A DNA stretch of 64,000 nt from Pseudomonas crudilactis (GCF_013433315.1 NZ_WXVV01000034.1:1-64000), one strand, 5' to 3'. Positions 26,731 to 34,608 are shown, numbered from the stretch's first letter. Made by a program: numbers and translations. The notes: generated by a model from the sequence alone, not told the origin.

Positions 26731-26829
26731 TGTAGGAGTGAGCCTGCTCGCGATAGCTATCTCTCAGACACCAGTAGCTATTGCGGATGTACCCAAATCC
26801 TTGTGGGAGCTGGCTTGCCAGCGATGGCG
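26731..26829. repeat. Repeat R1, right copy
   Basis: Nearly identical to 24546-24643; the copies differ mainly at GACACAGTTGC versus GACACCAGTAGC. Confidence 0.85.
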
Positions 26830-26870
26830 ATCTATGAGCCGACCAATTCCCGCCGGTTGCTCACATTCAC

Positions 26871-26968
26871 TGTAGGAGCTGCCGAAGGCTGCGATCTTTT
26901 GACTCTGATTTTTTAAGATGAATATCAAAATCAAGATCAAAAGATCGCAGCCTTCGGCAGCTCCTACA
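26871..26968. repeat. Long REP-type inverted repeat
   Basis: Arms of 32 bases (TGTAGGAGCTGCCGAAGGCT onward at 26871-26902, its inverse at 26937-26968) enclose a 34-base A/T-rich loop. This is the second common Pseudomonas REP class, the GATCGCAGCCTTCGGCAGCT type, in doublet form. Confidence 0.88.
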
Positions 26969-27180
26969 CATGCGTATTTCAATTCGGGATGTTTAAAGGA
27001 TGTTTCGATTTTGCGGAACCTTCCCACAAGGTTTTCAGGTTGTCCGTCGGACGTCTGGTCTCTAGCCTGTATTCGTCGCTGCCAATTCAGCGACCGGGCG
27101 TGGAAACCCGAGTAACTACAGAGCGCACAAGCGCCATTCATAACGTATCCTTGCGCACCTTCACTGTGTGCACTTTGTTA

Positions 27181-27256
27181 TGGCGGCTGTGCGTGGGAGA
27201 CCTTGTGTCTGCCGGGTTGCCTCTGTCCCGGGTTTCCAACCTGCGTACAGCTGCCA
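27181..27256 (+). ncRNA. Candidate structured RNA leader upstream of the DUF6124 gene
   Basis: Bases 27181-27197 pair with 27240-27256 over 17 consecutive positions, including four G-U pairs. The enclosed region holds two further hairpins: AGAC/GTCT (27198-27210) and CCGGG/CCCGG (27212-27231). This gives a three-way junction. An alternative pairing of GGAGACC (27196-27202) with GGTTTCC (27231-27237) could compete. The element ends about 60 nt before the ATG of the DUF6124 gene. I have the impression that similar sequences precede related small genes in other pseudomonads but cannot check it. It could be a cis-regulator or a small RNA. Confidence 0.5.
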
Positions 27257-27316
27257 CCTATTCGCTTGGAAACCGAATGGGGGGCCAGCTATAACCGTCA
27301 TACAGGGTAAATAATC

Positions 27317-27688
27317 ATGAAAAAACCAACACCCAACCCCCCAGAATCAGACACCAACACCACATCCCCCTACGCCTCCGTCGACAGCAAAAAACTCCAC
27401 GAAGCCGCCGACCGTGCCCTCGACTTCTACCTCAACCCCACACCTCACATCATGTCCAGCACCAACGAGCCGGAACCCATGTACCTCGCCAACCCCAGGT
27501 ACAACACCGAATCCCTGCTGGCCAACGCCAGCGAAACCCTAGGCTCGGCCAGCGAAATGCTGATCAACTTCGCCGCCTCGCTGGAAACTTCACAACGCAA
27601 GACAGCATTGGGCATCGCTCAAGTCGTCATGCTGGGCGAACTGGCGGTGAATCAAGCGCTGGATCACGTCGAGTTGAAGGATGGCTGA
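27317..27688 (+). CDS. DUF6124-family small protein
   Basis: The 123-residue soluble protein begins MKKPTPNPPESDTNTTSPYA and continues SVDSKKLHEAADRALDFYL, which I recognise as the DUF6124 pattern common in Pseudomonas. A helical C-terminal half follows (ESLLANASETLGSASEMLIN, ALGIAQVVMLGELAVNQAL). It has no signal peptide or known catalytic motif. AGGGTAAATAATC precedes the ATG. Its function is unknown. The structured leader upstream and a perfect palindrome 3 bp after the stop suggest a self-contained transcription unit. Confidence 0.8.
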   Translation: MKKPTPNPPESDTNTTSPYASVDSKKLHEAADRALDFYLNPTPHIMSSTNEPEPMYLANPRYNTESLLANASETLGSASEMLINFAASLETSQRKTALGIAQVVMLGELAVNQALDHVELKDG

Positions 27689-27690
27689 TT

Positions 27691-27721
27691 GATCGTTCCC
27701 ACGCAGAGCGTGGGAACGATC
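27691..27721. repeat. Perfect palindrome after the DUF6124 gene
   Basis: GATCGTTCCCACGC and its exact inverse, separated by AGA, form a 14-bp stem right after the stop codon. This is another common Pseudomonas intergenic repeat and could end or stabilise the transcript; there is no T tract. Confidence 0.75.
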
Positions 27722-27760
27722 AAGAACAGAAACCGCGTTTACACTCAGTCCGGAGGCACC

Positions 27761-27964
27761 ATGGATCCCCTGTTTTCCTCAACCGTTCCAGAGTTCGAAA
27801 GCGAAGAACAAGCCGCCAGCTACGACCATTGGCTCTGTGCCAAAGTCCAGAAATCAATCAATGACCCGCGCCCCAGCATTCCGAATGAGCAGGTAATGGC
27901 AGAGATGAAGGCATTGATGGCTGAGCTACGAATCAAGCATGAGGCTCGTGAGGCGTTACGCTAG
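27761..27964 (+). CDS. Orphan antitoxin-like protein (paralogue of the one at 28322-28528)
   Basis: The 67-residue protein has GGAGG seven bases before the ATG. It shares the core EEQAASYDxWxxAxVQ, then DPRP and EQVMAExxAL, with the antitoxin encoded 360 bp away on the other strand. No toxin gene follows it; the next feature is a bidirectional terminator. It is likely a duplicated antitoxin without a partner, which could still neutralise the neighbouring toxin. The family is the short N-terminal-swapped type found before ParE/RelE toxins in Pseudomonas; I cannot name it exactly. Confidence 0.75.
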   Translation: MDPLFSSTVPEFESEEQAASYDHWLCAKVQKSINDPRPSIPNEQVMAEMKALMAELRIKHEAREALR

Positions 27965-27999
27965 GAGGATCCGGCTGCTACAGGTTGATCGATCCCAAT

Positions 28000-28034
28000 A
28001 AAAAACCGCGCTCCTGAAGGCAGCGCGGTTTTTT
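28000..28034. terminator. Bidirectional intrinsic terminator
   Basis: AAAAACCGCGCT and AGCGCGGTTTTTT form a stem of about nine G-C-rich pairs, with an A run before and a T run after. It lies between convergent genes (orphan antitoxin on plus, ParE toxin on minus) and can serve both. Confidence 0.88.
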
Positions 28035-28047
28035 GTTGATGAATGGC

Positions 28048-28341
28048 TTAGAAAGAATCGCGTCTCGGATACTCCTGACGCGCATGCAGAACGTTCACGA
28101 TTTCGATCCGATCTGTCACTCGATAAATGATCAGATAGCTGGAATTTACGACGATCTCCCGAGTGCCGGTGATCCGGCCTGATCGATAGAGATAGGGATG
28201 ATCAGGAAGATAAGCTATGGCCTTTCCAACTGCCTTCAAGATCTCCTTGGCTGCTTCAACATTCCTTTCGACTATGTATTCGAGCACTGTTACCAGCTTC
28301 GCCCGTGCTTCGGGCCTCCACTCAATCGGCCTCGAAACCAT
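28048..28341 (-). CDS. ParE/RelE-family toxin
   Basis: The 97-residue protein has the ParE/RelE-superfamily fold signature: IEWRPEARAKLVTVLEYI, AVGKAIAYLPDHPYLYRSGR, GTREIVVNSSYLIIYRVTD and IEIVNVLHARQEYP. The ATG overlaps the end of the antitoxin gene by 20 bp, the normal antitoxin-toxin coupling. ParE members poison gyrase and RelE members cleave mRNA; the VLHARQ ending is typical of ParE-type proteins. The basic residues needed for RelE catalysis are not obvious. Confidence 0.9.
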   Translation of the reverse strand: MVSRPIEWRPEARAKLVTVLEYIVERNVEAAKEILKAVGKAIAYLPDHPYLYRSGRITGTREIVVNSSYLIIYRVTDRIEIVNVLHARQEYPRRDSF

Positions 28342-28528
28342 TGTCTTTTGCCTTGATCAAGGCATGTATCTCGGCCATTACTTGTTCATGCGAAAGATTC
28401 GGGCGCGGATCATCGAGAGACGCTTGTACTTCCGCCCTGAACCAGCGGTCATAGCTCGCAGCCTGTTCTTCAGGATCAAGATCCGAGACGACTGGGCACA
28501 GCGGGTCAATCATCTTCGGGTCGATCAT
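28322..28528 (-). CDS. Antitoxin of the ParE-type pair
   Basis: The 68-residue protein starts MIDPKMIDPLCP; GGAGG precedes the ATG by five bases. It shares a core (EEQAASYDRWFRAEVQASLD, DPRPNLSHEQVMAE) with the orphan copy at 27761. It lacks a clear ribbon-helix-helix motif in the visible sequence. It precedes and overlaps the toxin gene, and should neutralise it and perhaps autoregulate the pair. Confidence 0.85.
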   Translation of the reverse strand: MIDPKMIDPLCPVVSDLDPEEQAASYDRWFRAEVQASLDDPRPNLSHEQVMAEIHALIKAKDNGFEAD

Positions 28529-28784
28529 GGCACCTCCGGGATCAATGCCTGGAAGTCTATTCGGTAAGGGGAATGTTGTCGTGGTTGTCTGGATGATTTG
28601 CACGTCGGTCGAGCTCCGTAGGGTTCAGGTTGTCCCGAAAAATCCTAGTCGCTGCGCTTCCGACGGCCAACCGCTAGACGTGGTAGGAAAACGTGCAGCT
28701 TTGCCATAAACCATTCATTTTTCTGTAGGACGTGGCGCGTCTGGGCTTTAAACAACGCGTGTCGTTGATCGGTCCTACGGACAC

Positions 28785-28820
28785 AAAAAAACCGCGACCC
28801 CCCTCACCAGAGAATCGCGG
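28785..28820 (-). terminator. Intrinsic terminator of the curlin operon
   Basis: On the minus strand CCGCGA pairs with TCGCGG across a 17-base loop and is followed by seven T. It starts 19 bases after the csgA-like stop codon. Confidence 0.8.
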
Positions 28821-28838
28821 CCCATCAACACCCAACCC

Positions 28839-30290
28839 CTACTGCTGCAACACCGTCGCCTGGTTAGCCGACCCAAACTGCTGAATATTCGCCGTCTGCG
28901 TAACCCCACTCTGATCGACATTGGCAATGTTCCCCGTGCCGCCCTGGGTCACATACGCCACGTTCATCGTGTCCGCCTGTTTCACCGTGATCATGTTGTC
29001 ACTGCCATACAACTGCGCGGTATACGCTTGGTTGCCAGACCCGGACTGATCAAACTCAGCACTGTTGCCGGTGCCATTCGAAGAACCCTGCACCAGGTTG
29101 CCCGTGCCGCGCTGATCCGAGATCAAAATGTTGTCGCTGCCGTTCTGATCAAAATACAGCTCGTTATACGACTCCGCCTGACTGACCGTGGTCTTGTTGC
29201 CAGCCCCGGTCTGGTGCGTGGTCATCACATGGCCGACGCCATCCTGAGTGAAGCTGGCGATGTTGCCATTGCCCGCTTGGGTGACGGTCGCACGCTGGTT
29301 GCTGCCGAACTGTCCACCCGATTGCGGGCCTTTCCAGTTGCTGGCGTAGACCTTGTTGTCGTTGCCCACGGAGGTGGCGCTGAGCGTGTGGCCGTCGCCG
29401 CTTTGGTAGGTGTAGTGCACGTTACCGTTGCCAACCTGGTAAAGCGCCAGTGTCGAGTTGACCGATTCGAACTGGTCGGCGTAGATCGCGTTGGTGTTGC
29501 CGACCTGGGTGACGGCGGCGGTGTTGTTTTCGCCGAAGCTTTGGTCGACCACGGTTTCGTTGCTGTCGCCGTATTGGTTGACGGTGGCCTGACTGGCGAG
29601 TTGCGAGTCTTGCCAGATTTCGCTGCCGTTGAGGTTACCGAACTGGTTGATGGTGATGTTGCCGCCGGTGCCGTTGCGCTGATCGCCGTAGGCGTAGTTG
29701 CTTTCGCCGGCCTGGTTGATGCCGATCTGCCCGCCGTTATGGGTGACCTGTTCGGCGGTGCCGTAGTTGGCGGTGCCGTATTGGGTGATCACCGAGCTGT
29801 TGCCGCTGCCTTCATAGAGTTGTTCGATGTTGGCTTCGTTGCTGTCGCCGAACTGGAAAGTTTTGCCTTCGCTGCCGTTCTGCGAATCCTGATAGATGAA
29901 CGAGAAGTTGCCGCTGCCTTGCTGCTGTTGCAGCGCGCTGTTCGGTGAGCCGAAGCCCAACGACTGACTGGCGTGGGCGGTGTTGAAGGCGCCAACCTGT
30001 TGTTGGGTGATGGTGGCGTTGTCTTCGTAAAGTTGTTCGGCGTAACCGGCGTTGTAGTCGCCGACCGCGTCCTGGGTGATCACGCTGCTGGCGTGGTCTT
30101 GCACGGCGGCGGCGTCGTTGCCCTGGCCCAGTTGGGTCTGGGTGGCGGTGCTGAACGGCGCCTGGGTCTGTTTCACGTCGGCGATGTTGGCGGTACCGAC
30201 CTGGCTTTGGTTGGACAGGCTGTCGTCGGCCATCGCCTGGGCACTGATCATGACCAGGATGGCGGCGGTGAGGGGCGTCAGTTTGAACAT
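28839..30290 (-). CDS. csgA: Large CsgA-like curlin (amyloid subunit)
   Basis: The 483-residue secreted protein has a signal peptide ending AQAMA. Its mature part is almost entirely imperfect curlin repeats, with phased Gln, Gly and Asn (for example QVGNTNAIYADQ, QAGNGNIASFTQ, QGGTGNIANVDQ). There is room for about 20 repeats, against five in E. coli CsgA. Such proteins form cross-beta surface fibres after export through CsgG. GGAGAG precedes the ATG. It is the last gene after the CsgB-like gene and has a strong terminator. The call as the major subunit rests on size and position; the symbol is by function rather than by close identity. Confidence 0.88.
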   Translation of the reverse strand: MFKLTPLTAAILVMISAQAMADDSLSNQSQVGTANIADVKQTQAPFSTATQTQLGQGNDAAAVQDHASSVITQDAVGDYNAGYAEQLYEDNATITQQQVGAFNTAHASQSLGFGSPNSALQQQQGSGNFSFIYQDSQNGSEGKTFQFGDSNEANIEQLYEGSGNSSVITQYGTANYGTAEQVTHNGGQIGINQAGESNYAYGDQRNGTGGNITINQFGNLNGSEIWQDSQLASQATVNQYGDSNETVVDQSFGENNTAAVTQVGNTNAIYADQFESVNSTLALYQVGNGNVHYTYQSGDGHTLSATSVGNDNKVYASNWKGPQSGGQFGSNQRATVTQAGNGNIASFTQDGVGHVMTTHQTGAGNKTTVSQAESYNELYFDQNGSDNILISDQRGTGNLVQGSSNGTGNSAEFDQSGSGNQAYTAQLYGSDNMITVKQADTMNVAYVTQGGTGNIANVDQSGVTQTANIQQFGSANQATVLQQ

Positions 30291-30317
30291 GATGAACTCT
30301 CCGATGATTTGCAGTGC

Positions 30318-30782
30318 TTAGCGATATTGCTTGACCGAAACGCTCATGCCGTTGCCCGACTGGGTCACGGCGCTTTGCAGCCCCGTGCCGGCCTGCTCGA
30401 TGCTGGCGTCGTTGTTGTTGCCGTTTTGCGAAATCTGCGCGCGGTTGTGGCTGCCGTTCTGCGTGATCGAGGCGGCGTTGCCGGAACCGTTCTGGTTGAT
30501 CAGCGCCATCAGGTCGCTGCCCTGTTGCAGGATGTACGCCTCCTGATTGCTGCCCGACTGCACGATCTGCCCGAGCAGCGACTGACCGTTCTGTTGCAGC
30601 AGGGCGACGTTGGCCTGGCCGAGCTGGTCGATCAGGGCTTGCTGACCCACCGGTGGGGGCAGTTCGCCGAGGTCGCTGCTGGTCGGGGCCAGGTCGTCGT
30701 TGTCCATCAGGTCGTCGGCGCGCACGCCTGCCGTGCTGCACAGCAGAAGCAGGCAAAGCAGGGCGGCGGTCGGCGTGTTCAT
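30318..30782 (-). CDS. csgB: CsgB-like curlin nucleator
   Basis: The 154-residue secreted protein has a signal peptide (ending GVRA), an acidic pre-region (DDLMDNDDL), and about four to five curlin repeats (QLGQANVALLQQNG, QSGSNQEAYILQQG, QNGSGNAASITQNG, QNGNNNDASIEQAG). Its size, repeat count and position before the long curlin fit CsgB, which nucleates fibre growth at the cell surface. Gene order csgB-csgA is as in enterobacteria. The C-terminal MSVSVKQYR is basic, a feature of CsgB attachment. Confidence 0.88.
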   Translation of the reverse strand: MNTPTAALLCLLLLCSTAGVRADDLMDNDDLAPTSSDLGELPPPVGQQALIDQLGQANVALLQQNGQSLLGQIVQSGSNQEAYILQQGSDLMALINQNGSGNAASITQNGSHNRAQISQNGNNNDASIEQAGTGLQSAVTQSGNGMSVSVKQYR

Positions 30783-30821
30783 GGCTCACATCCTGTCAGG
30801 CGTTAACCGGTTTGAAGTCGG

Positions 30822-30847
30822 CCCCAGCCACCCGAGAGTGGCTGGGG
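30822..30847. repeat. Perfect 10-bp-stem hairpin between the secreted-protein and curlin genes
   Basis: CCCCAGCCAC and GTGGCTGGGG enclose CCGAGA. It follows the stop of the upstream gene by 7 bp (minus strand) but lacks a T run, so partial termination or transcript processing is more likely than full termination. Confidence 0.7.
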
Positions 30848-30854
30848 TGTTGGC

Positions 30855-33089
30855 TTACAGCGTGGTCACCGAGACCGTGCGCACGGTGCCCTGGGACGAG
30901 CGGATCGTCGCGGTCGGGTTGGCCGATGGCACCACCGTCGTGTTGTTCAGCGTCAGCCGCCAGCGTCCGGTCACCGGTACGGTGGTGGTGCCGAGGGTGA
31001 CCAGCCCGGTCGGGGTGGTGACCTGCACGGTGATGGTGTTGCCGGTGGTCACCGACGAGGTGCCGGCGAAGTCCCAGTTGAAGCGTCCGCCCGAGCGGGC
31101 CTGCACCGTCGAGGTGGTGATGGTGAAGGTCTCTGCCGCTGGCCGTGGCGACACTTGCACCGTGACCGTGGCCGGCGTCGACAGGGCGCCGAAGCTGTCC
31201 CGGGCGATGTAGGTGAAGGTCGTGGTGAACGCCGTGGTGACGGTGGCCGGTGGGGTGTAGGTGATTACCGTGCCGTCAGTGCTGACCGTGCCACGGCCGG
31301 CGGCCGGTTGGGTCAGGCTGGCGACGCCCAGCGGTACGTTGCCTTCCGGATCGGTGTCGTTGGCCAGTACGTTGATCGGGATCGCAACGCCCAACGTGGC
31401 GACGCTGTCGGCGACGGCGGTCGGTGCCCGGTTTGGCGCGACGGTGATCGTCACGGTGGCCGGGTTGGCCGAGGCCAGACCTTTGGCGTCCTGCGCTTTG
31501 TAGGTGAAGGTCGTGGTCAGTGGCGTGTTGACCACGGCTGGCGGCGTGTAGACCACGGCGGCGGTGCCGCTGAGGGCGACGGTGCCTTGGCCGGCCGCCG
31601 GTTGGGTCAACGCGGTGATGCTCAGCGGATTATTACCGTCGGGATCGCTGTCGTTGGTCAACAGGCTGAGGGTGATCGGCACACCGAAGCTGGTGCTGCC
31701 GGTGTCGGCATTGCTGATCGGTGCCTGGTTTTCACCAGTGTCCGGTGCGCTGCCGACCACGACAACCGGCTCGGTATCGCTGCCACCGGCGGCGGATTTC
31801 ACCGTCACGCTGGCCGGTGGCTGAGTCAGGTCGGTGACGGTGATGCGTTGTAGCGTGCCGGTTTTCGACAGACGTCCGTAGCCTTGCGCAACCATGTCCG
31901 GGATTGCCACTTCATCGGTCGACGTCGCTTCGATCAACAAGGTTTTATTGGCCCAGTTGTAGCGCGCTGTCTGCACCTTCACCACGTCGGTGAGTTTGCT
32001 CGACACTGAGGTCGGGCGAGTAGTACCGGCCGGGTTGGTCGCGGTCACGACGACGACTGACGGCAAGGTGCCGTTGCCCAGGCGCTGACCGAAGAACAAT
32101 CCGGTGTTGTCACCGGTCAGGCTGGTCTGGCAAGGCGTTGGCGGTGGGCCGGGCAGCAGCGCCACGGTTTCGCGGAAACACAGGGTCGAGCTGCTGTCAG
32201 CCTTGGCGAACACTTCGGCACGCACACCGGCCGAGGTGCGGCGATAGGTGGCGCGGTCGAGTTCGACAGCGGTTTGCTGACGGTTGTCGAGCACTTTGCC
32301 GGCGACGGTAAACAGGCTGGTTTGAATGGTACCCGCAGCGGATGGCCCGACGATGCGTACGAAGTTGGTGTCGAACGGGCTGCCGGTCACCGCCTCGGTG
32401 AGGTTCGGATCACCGACGAAAGTTTCGACACCGCCGCTGTCAGGATTCACTTCGGTGTAAGGGCCGTTGACGCTGCGCAGGAACGGGCCAATGGCACCGG
32501 TCAATGCGCCGCTGAAGTTGCCCGGCGCGCCGATGCCGATGTCCTTGGTGATGTTGATCGCGCGGCGCCCGGGCGTGGTGACGTTGACCGTTTCGACGCC
32601 ATACGGGTGGGTGATGGTGTATGTGCCAGCCACGGGAACGTTCACCCGGATGCGAATTCGCGCGAAGGCTATTTGATCGCCGTCCACCGGATTATCCGAG
32701 GAAAACGCTGCTTCTATCCCCGCGACATAGGCGTCCATGCCGTAGCCGGCGCCATTGTTGGGGATGTTGGTTTCCGCGAGGAACCAGAAGGCTTCCGGCG
32801 GCCAGTTGTCGGGGAACACCATCGGCAGGCTGTCATCGAAGACGCCCGGTTCCGGCAGCAAAGTGCACATGTACGCGGGAGGGGTGCTTACCGCTACCCG
32901 CGAACTGGCGGCGCGCGACTGGCAGAGCTCCATCGACAGCAGATTGTTGTCCTGATACCACATCGGGAATTTCCCGGTGGCGAAGGTGTAGGGGCCGGGG
33001 TCGACGGCGGCGAGTTGCGCATAGGCACTGCCGGTCAGCGAGAGAGCGAGCCCGAGCGCGTTGAGCGCAAAGCGTGGCCACTTGTTCAT
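30855..33089 (-). CDS. Secreted protein with two Ig-like repeats, paralogue of 33125-34471
   Basis: The 744-residue protein has a signal peptide ending SAYA. Its N-terminal domain of about 430 residues (VDPGPYTFATGKFPMWYQD, ARIRIRVNVPVAGTYTITHP, GPFLRSVNGPYTE) is shared with the next protein. Two tandem Ig/cadherin-like repeats follow (NDSDPDGNNPLSITALTQPA and NDTDPEGNVPLGVASLTQPA), then a C-terminal beta domain. AGGAGG supports the ATG at 33089; an earlier ATG overlaps the upstream gene. It lies directly before the curlin genes. I do not recognise the N-terminal family. It is likely a surface or matrix protein and a possible client of the Xcm machine. Confidence 0.82.
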   Translation of the reverse strand: MNKWPRFALNALGLALSLTGSAYAQLAAVDPGPYTFATGKFPMWYQDNNLLSMELCQSRAASSRVAVSTPPAYMCTLLPEPGVFDDSLPMVFPDNWPPEAFWFLAETNIPNNGAGYGMDAYVAGIEAAFSSDNPVDGDQIAFARIRIRVNVPVAGTYTITHPYGVETVNVTTPGRRAINITKDIGIGAPGNFSGALTGAIGPFLRSVNGPYTEVNPDSGGVETFVGDPNLTEAVTGSPFDTNFVRIVGPSAAGTIQTSLFTVAGKVLDNRQQTAVELDRATYRRTSAGVRAEVFAKADSSSTLCFRETVALLPGPPPTPCQTSLTGDNTGLFFGQRLGNGTLPSVVVVTATNPAGTTRPTSVSSKLTDVVKVQTARYNWANKTLLIEATSTDEVAIPDMVAQGYGRLSKTGTLQRITVTDLTQPPASVTVKSAAGGSDTEPVVVVGSAPDTGENQAPISNADTGSTSFGVPITLSLLTNDSDPDGNNPLSITALTQPAAGQGTVALSGTAAVVYTPPAVVNTPLTTTFTYKAQDAKGLASANPATVTITVAPNRAPTAVADSVATLGVAIPINVLANDTDPEGNVPLGVASLTQPAAGRGTVSTDGTVITYTPPATVTTAFTTTFTYIARDSFGALSTPATVTVQVSPRPAAETFTITTSTVQARSGGRFNWDFAGTSSVTTGNTITVQVTTPTGLVTLGTTTVPVTGRWRLTLNNTTVVPSANPTATIRSSQGTVRTVSVTTL

Positions 33090-33124
33090 GATGCCTCCTG
33101 ATGCGGATCTGGGCATGTGAGCGT

Positions 33125-34471
33125 TCATTGCACGATGACCACTTCTTCGGTATCGCTGCCGCCGTTGGACGACGTCACGCGGACCTTGGCTGGGGGTATC
33201 GGCGAGATCCCGGTGGCCAGGCTTTTCACCGCGCCGTCGCCACTCAACGCACCGATGGCGGCGCCGCTGCCGGAGGTGGCGGTGAGTACGGGTGGCGAGG
33301 TTTCGTCACTGGTCGAGGCCACCACGGTCAGTTGTCCGGAGCTCAAGCTGTACTGGGCGCTCTGGATCACCACCAGGTCGGTCAGGGGCATGGGCAGGGT
33401 GGTCGGCGTGCTGCTGGCGATGGCCAGGTGGTTGTCGGCGGTCACTTGCAGGACGCTCGGAACGGTCGGGTTGGCCGACGATTGCGCATACCAGGCACCG
33501 GTGGAGTTGGCTTCGGTCATGTTCAGCACCGGGGTGAAACTGGTCACGGCGACGGTGCCGGGCGCTGGTGGGGCGAGGACGAACACGTCTTGCTGGGCGA
33601 CCGGTGCGCTGGTCCCCGCCTTGCGTGAGTAAGTGCTGCGCTGGGTAATCATTGGTGTGGGTCGAACTACCGTCGACAACTTGCCGGAGACGGCAAATGT
33701 CGTCGTCCGCAGATCCAGACCATTGGGGCCTTCGATGCGGATGAAGTTGGTGTTGAACGGACTGCCGGTCACGGCTTCTTCAAGGTTCGGATCACCGACA
33801 AACTGTTCTGCCGAGCCAGTCACCGGGTTGGTTTCGGTGTAGGGCCCGTTGAGGCTGCGCAGAAACGGTCCGACGTCACCCTTGAGCGCGCCGTCGTAGG
33901 TTTTCGGTGTGCCGATGCCGATGTCGCGGGTCATGTTGATCGCGCGGCGGCCGGGCGTGTCGATGTTGAACACTTCGACGCCATACGGGTGGGTGATGAC
34001 GTAGGTGCCGGCCGTAGGAATATCGACGCGGATGCGGATCCGCGCAAAGCTGATCTGATCGCCTTCCGCCGGGTCACCGCCACTGAACGCGGCTTCGATC
34101 GCCGAGCCGTACGAAAGGTTGATACCGCGCGCGGCGTCGACAATCGTGCCGTCAGCGGTAAACCAGAATGCCTCGTCGGGGAAGTTGCTGGGGAAAGCCA
34201 GCGGTTGAGCGTCATCGAATATGCCGGGGGCCGGCAGCAGCGAGCACATGTACGAAGGCGCGCCGGGTGTGCTCGGCACGCGTGAGCTGAGTGCTTTGGA
34301 CAGGCACAGATCCAGGGTGCGACCGTGGGTGTCCTGATACCAACTGGCGAAACCGCCAGTGGCCACCGTGTACGGACCCGGGTCAACAGCAAACAAAGCG
34401 GCCTGGGCTATGCCCTGGGCCAACGCGCTCACGACCAGGACAGTCGCGGTTTTGGACAGTAAAGGGTGCAT
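33125..34471 (-). CDS. Secreted protein of unknown family, first gene of the curlin operon
   Basis: The 448-residue protein has a signal peptide (ending IAQA) and the same N-terminal domain as its neighbour: VDPGPYTVATGGFASWYQD, two conserved Cys contexts (LDLCLSK, SYMCSLLP), ARIRIRVDIPTAGTYVITHP and GPFLRSLNGPYTE. It lacks the Ig-like repeats and ends SSNGGSDTEEVVIVQ, matching the boundary just before the repeats in the longer paralogue (GGSDTEPVVVV). It heads a minus-strand operon whose upstream region carries a perfect TTCCCC-N6-GGGGAA dyad. Function is unknown; the context suggests extracellular structure or Mn-oxide handling. Confidence 0.82.
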   Translation of the reverse strand: MHPLLSKTATVLVVSALAQGIAQAALFAVDPGPYTVATGGFASWYQDTHGRTLDLCLSKALSSRVPSTPGAPSYMCSLLPAPGIFDDAQPLAFPSNFPDEAFWFTADGTIVDAARGINLSYGSAIEAAFSGGDPAEGDQISFARIRIRVDIPTAGTYVITHPYGVEVFNIDTPGRRAINMTRDIGIGTPKTYDGALKGDVGPFLRSLNGPYTETNPVTGSAEQFVGDPNLEEAVTGSPFNTNFIRIEGPNGLDLRTTTFAVSGKLSTVVRPTPMITQRSTYSRKAGTSAPVAQQDVFVLAPPAPGTVAVTSFTPVLNMTEANSTGAWYAQSSANPTVPSVLQVTADNHLAIASSTPTTLPMPLTDLVVIQSAQYSLSSGQLTVVASTSDETSPPVLTATSGSGAAIGALSGDGAVKSLATGISPIPPAKVRVTSSNGGSDTEEVVIVQ

Positions 34472-34531
34472 GAGTTAATCCCTCTATCGAAGTACCTGCC
34501 CCTTGGGGATGGGTCAGTTGCACAGGGCCTG

Positions 34532-34547
34532 TACACCTTCCATGCCA
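34532..34547 (-). promoter_or_regulatory. Weak candidate sigma54 promoter of the curlin operon
   Basis: On the minus strand TGGCATG-GAAG-GTGTA has a good -24 box and resembles the promoter at 14779, but the -12 GC is GT. It would start transcription about 50 nt before the ATG at 34471. Confidence 0.3.
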
Positions 34548-34608
34548 AGGTGTGGTGGATGGGCGGGAGAGGGCCGGGGTAGAGGGCTTGACGCGCAGAA
34601 GGGTCAGG

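Larger units (their letters stand above)
25990..27316. other. Gene-free interval of repeats and a structured leader
   Basis: I see no supported gene in these 1.3 kb. In order there are an inverted repeat CCGCGAC/GTCGCGG (26012-26039), the right copy of R2 (26225-26625), REP copies, R1 (26731-26829), a 32-base-arm REP hairpin (26871-26968), and a strongly structured leader (27181-27256) before the DUF6124 gene. A 101-codon open frame at 26989-27294 overlaps the leader and was rejected. Confidence 0.7.

Noticed and set aside
24546-26968. CRISPR-like look of repeated palindromes
   Set aside because: Spacing is irregular, the repeats are REP families in both directions, and no cas genes are present.
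26989-27294. 101-codon open frame before the DUF6124 gene
   Set aside because: It overlaps the strongly paired 27181-27256 element, has no ribosome site and no recognisable domain.
24477-28600. Mobile element or insertion sequence
   Set aside because: Repeats and a toxin-antitoxin pair are present, but no transposase, integrase or matching target-site duplication could be found.
30822-30847. Intrinsic terminator between 30855 and csgB
   Set aside because: The stem is strong but no T run follows on the minus strand, so it is listed as a hairpin only.
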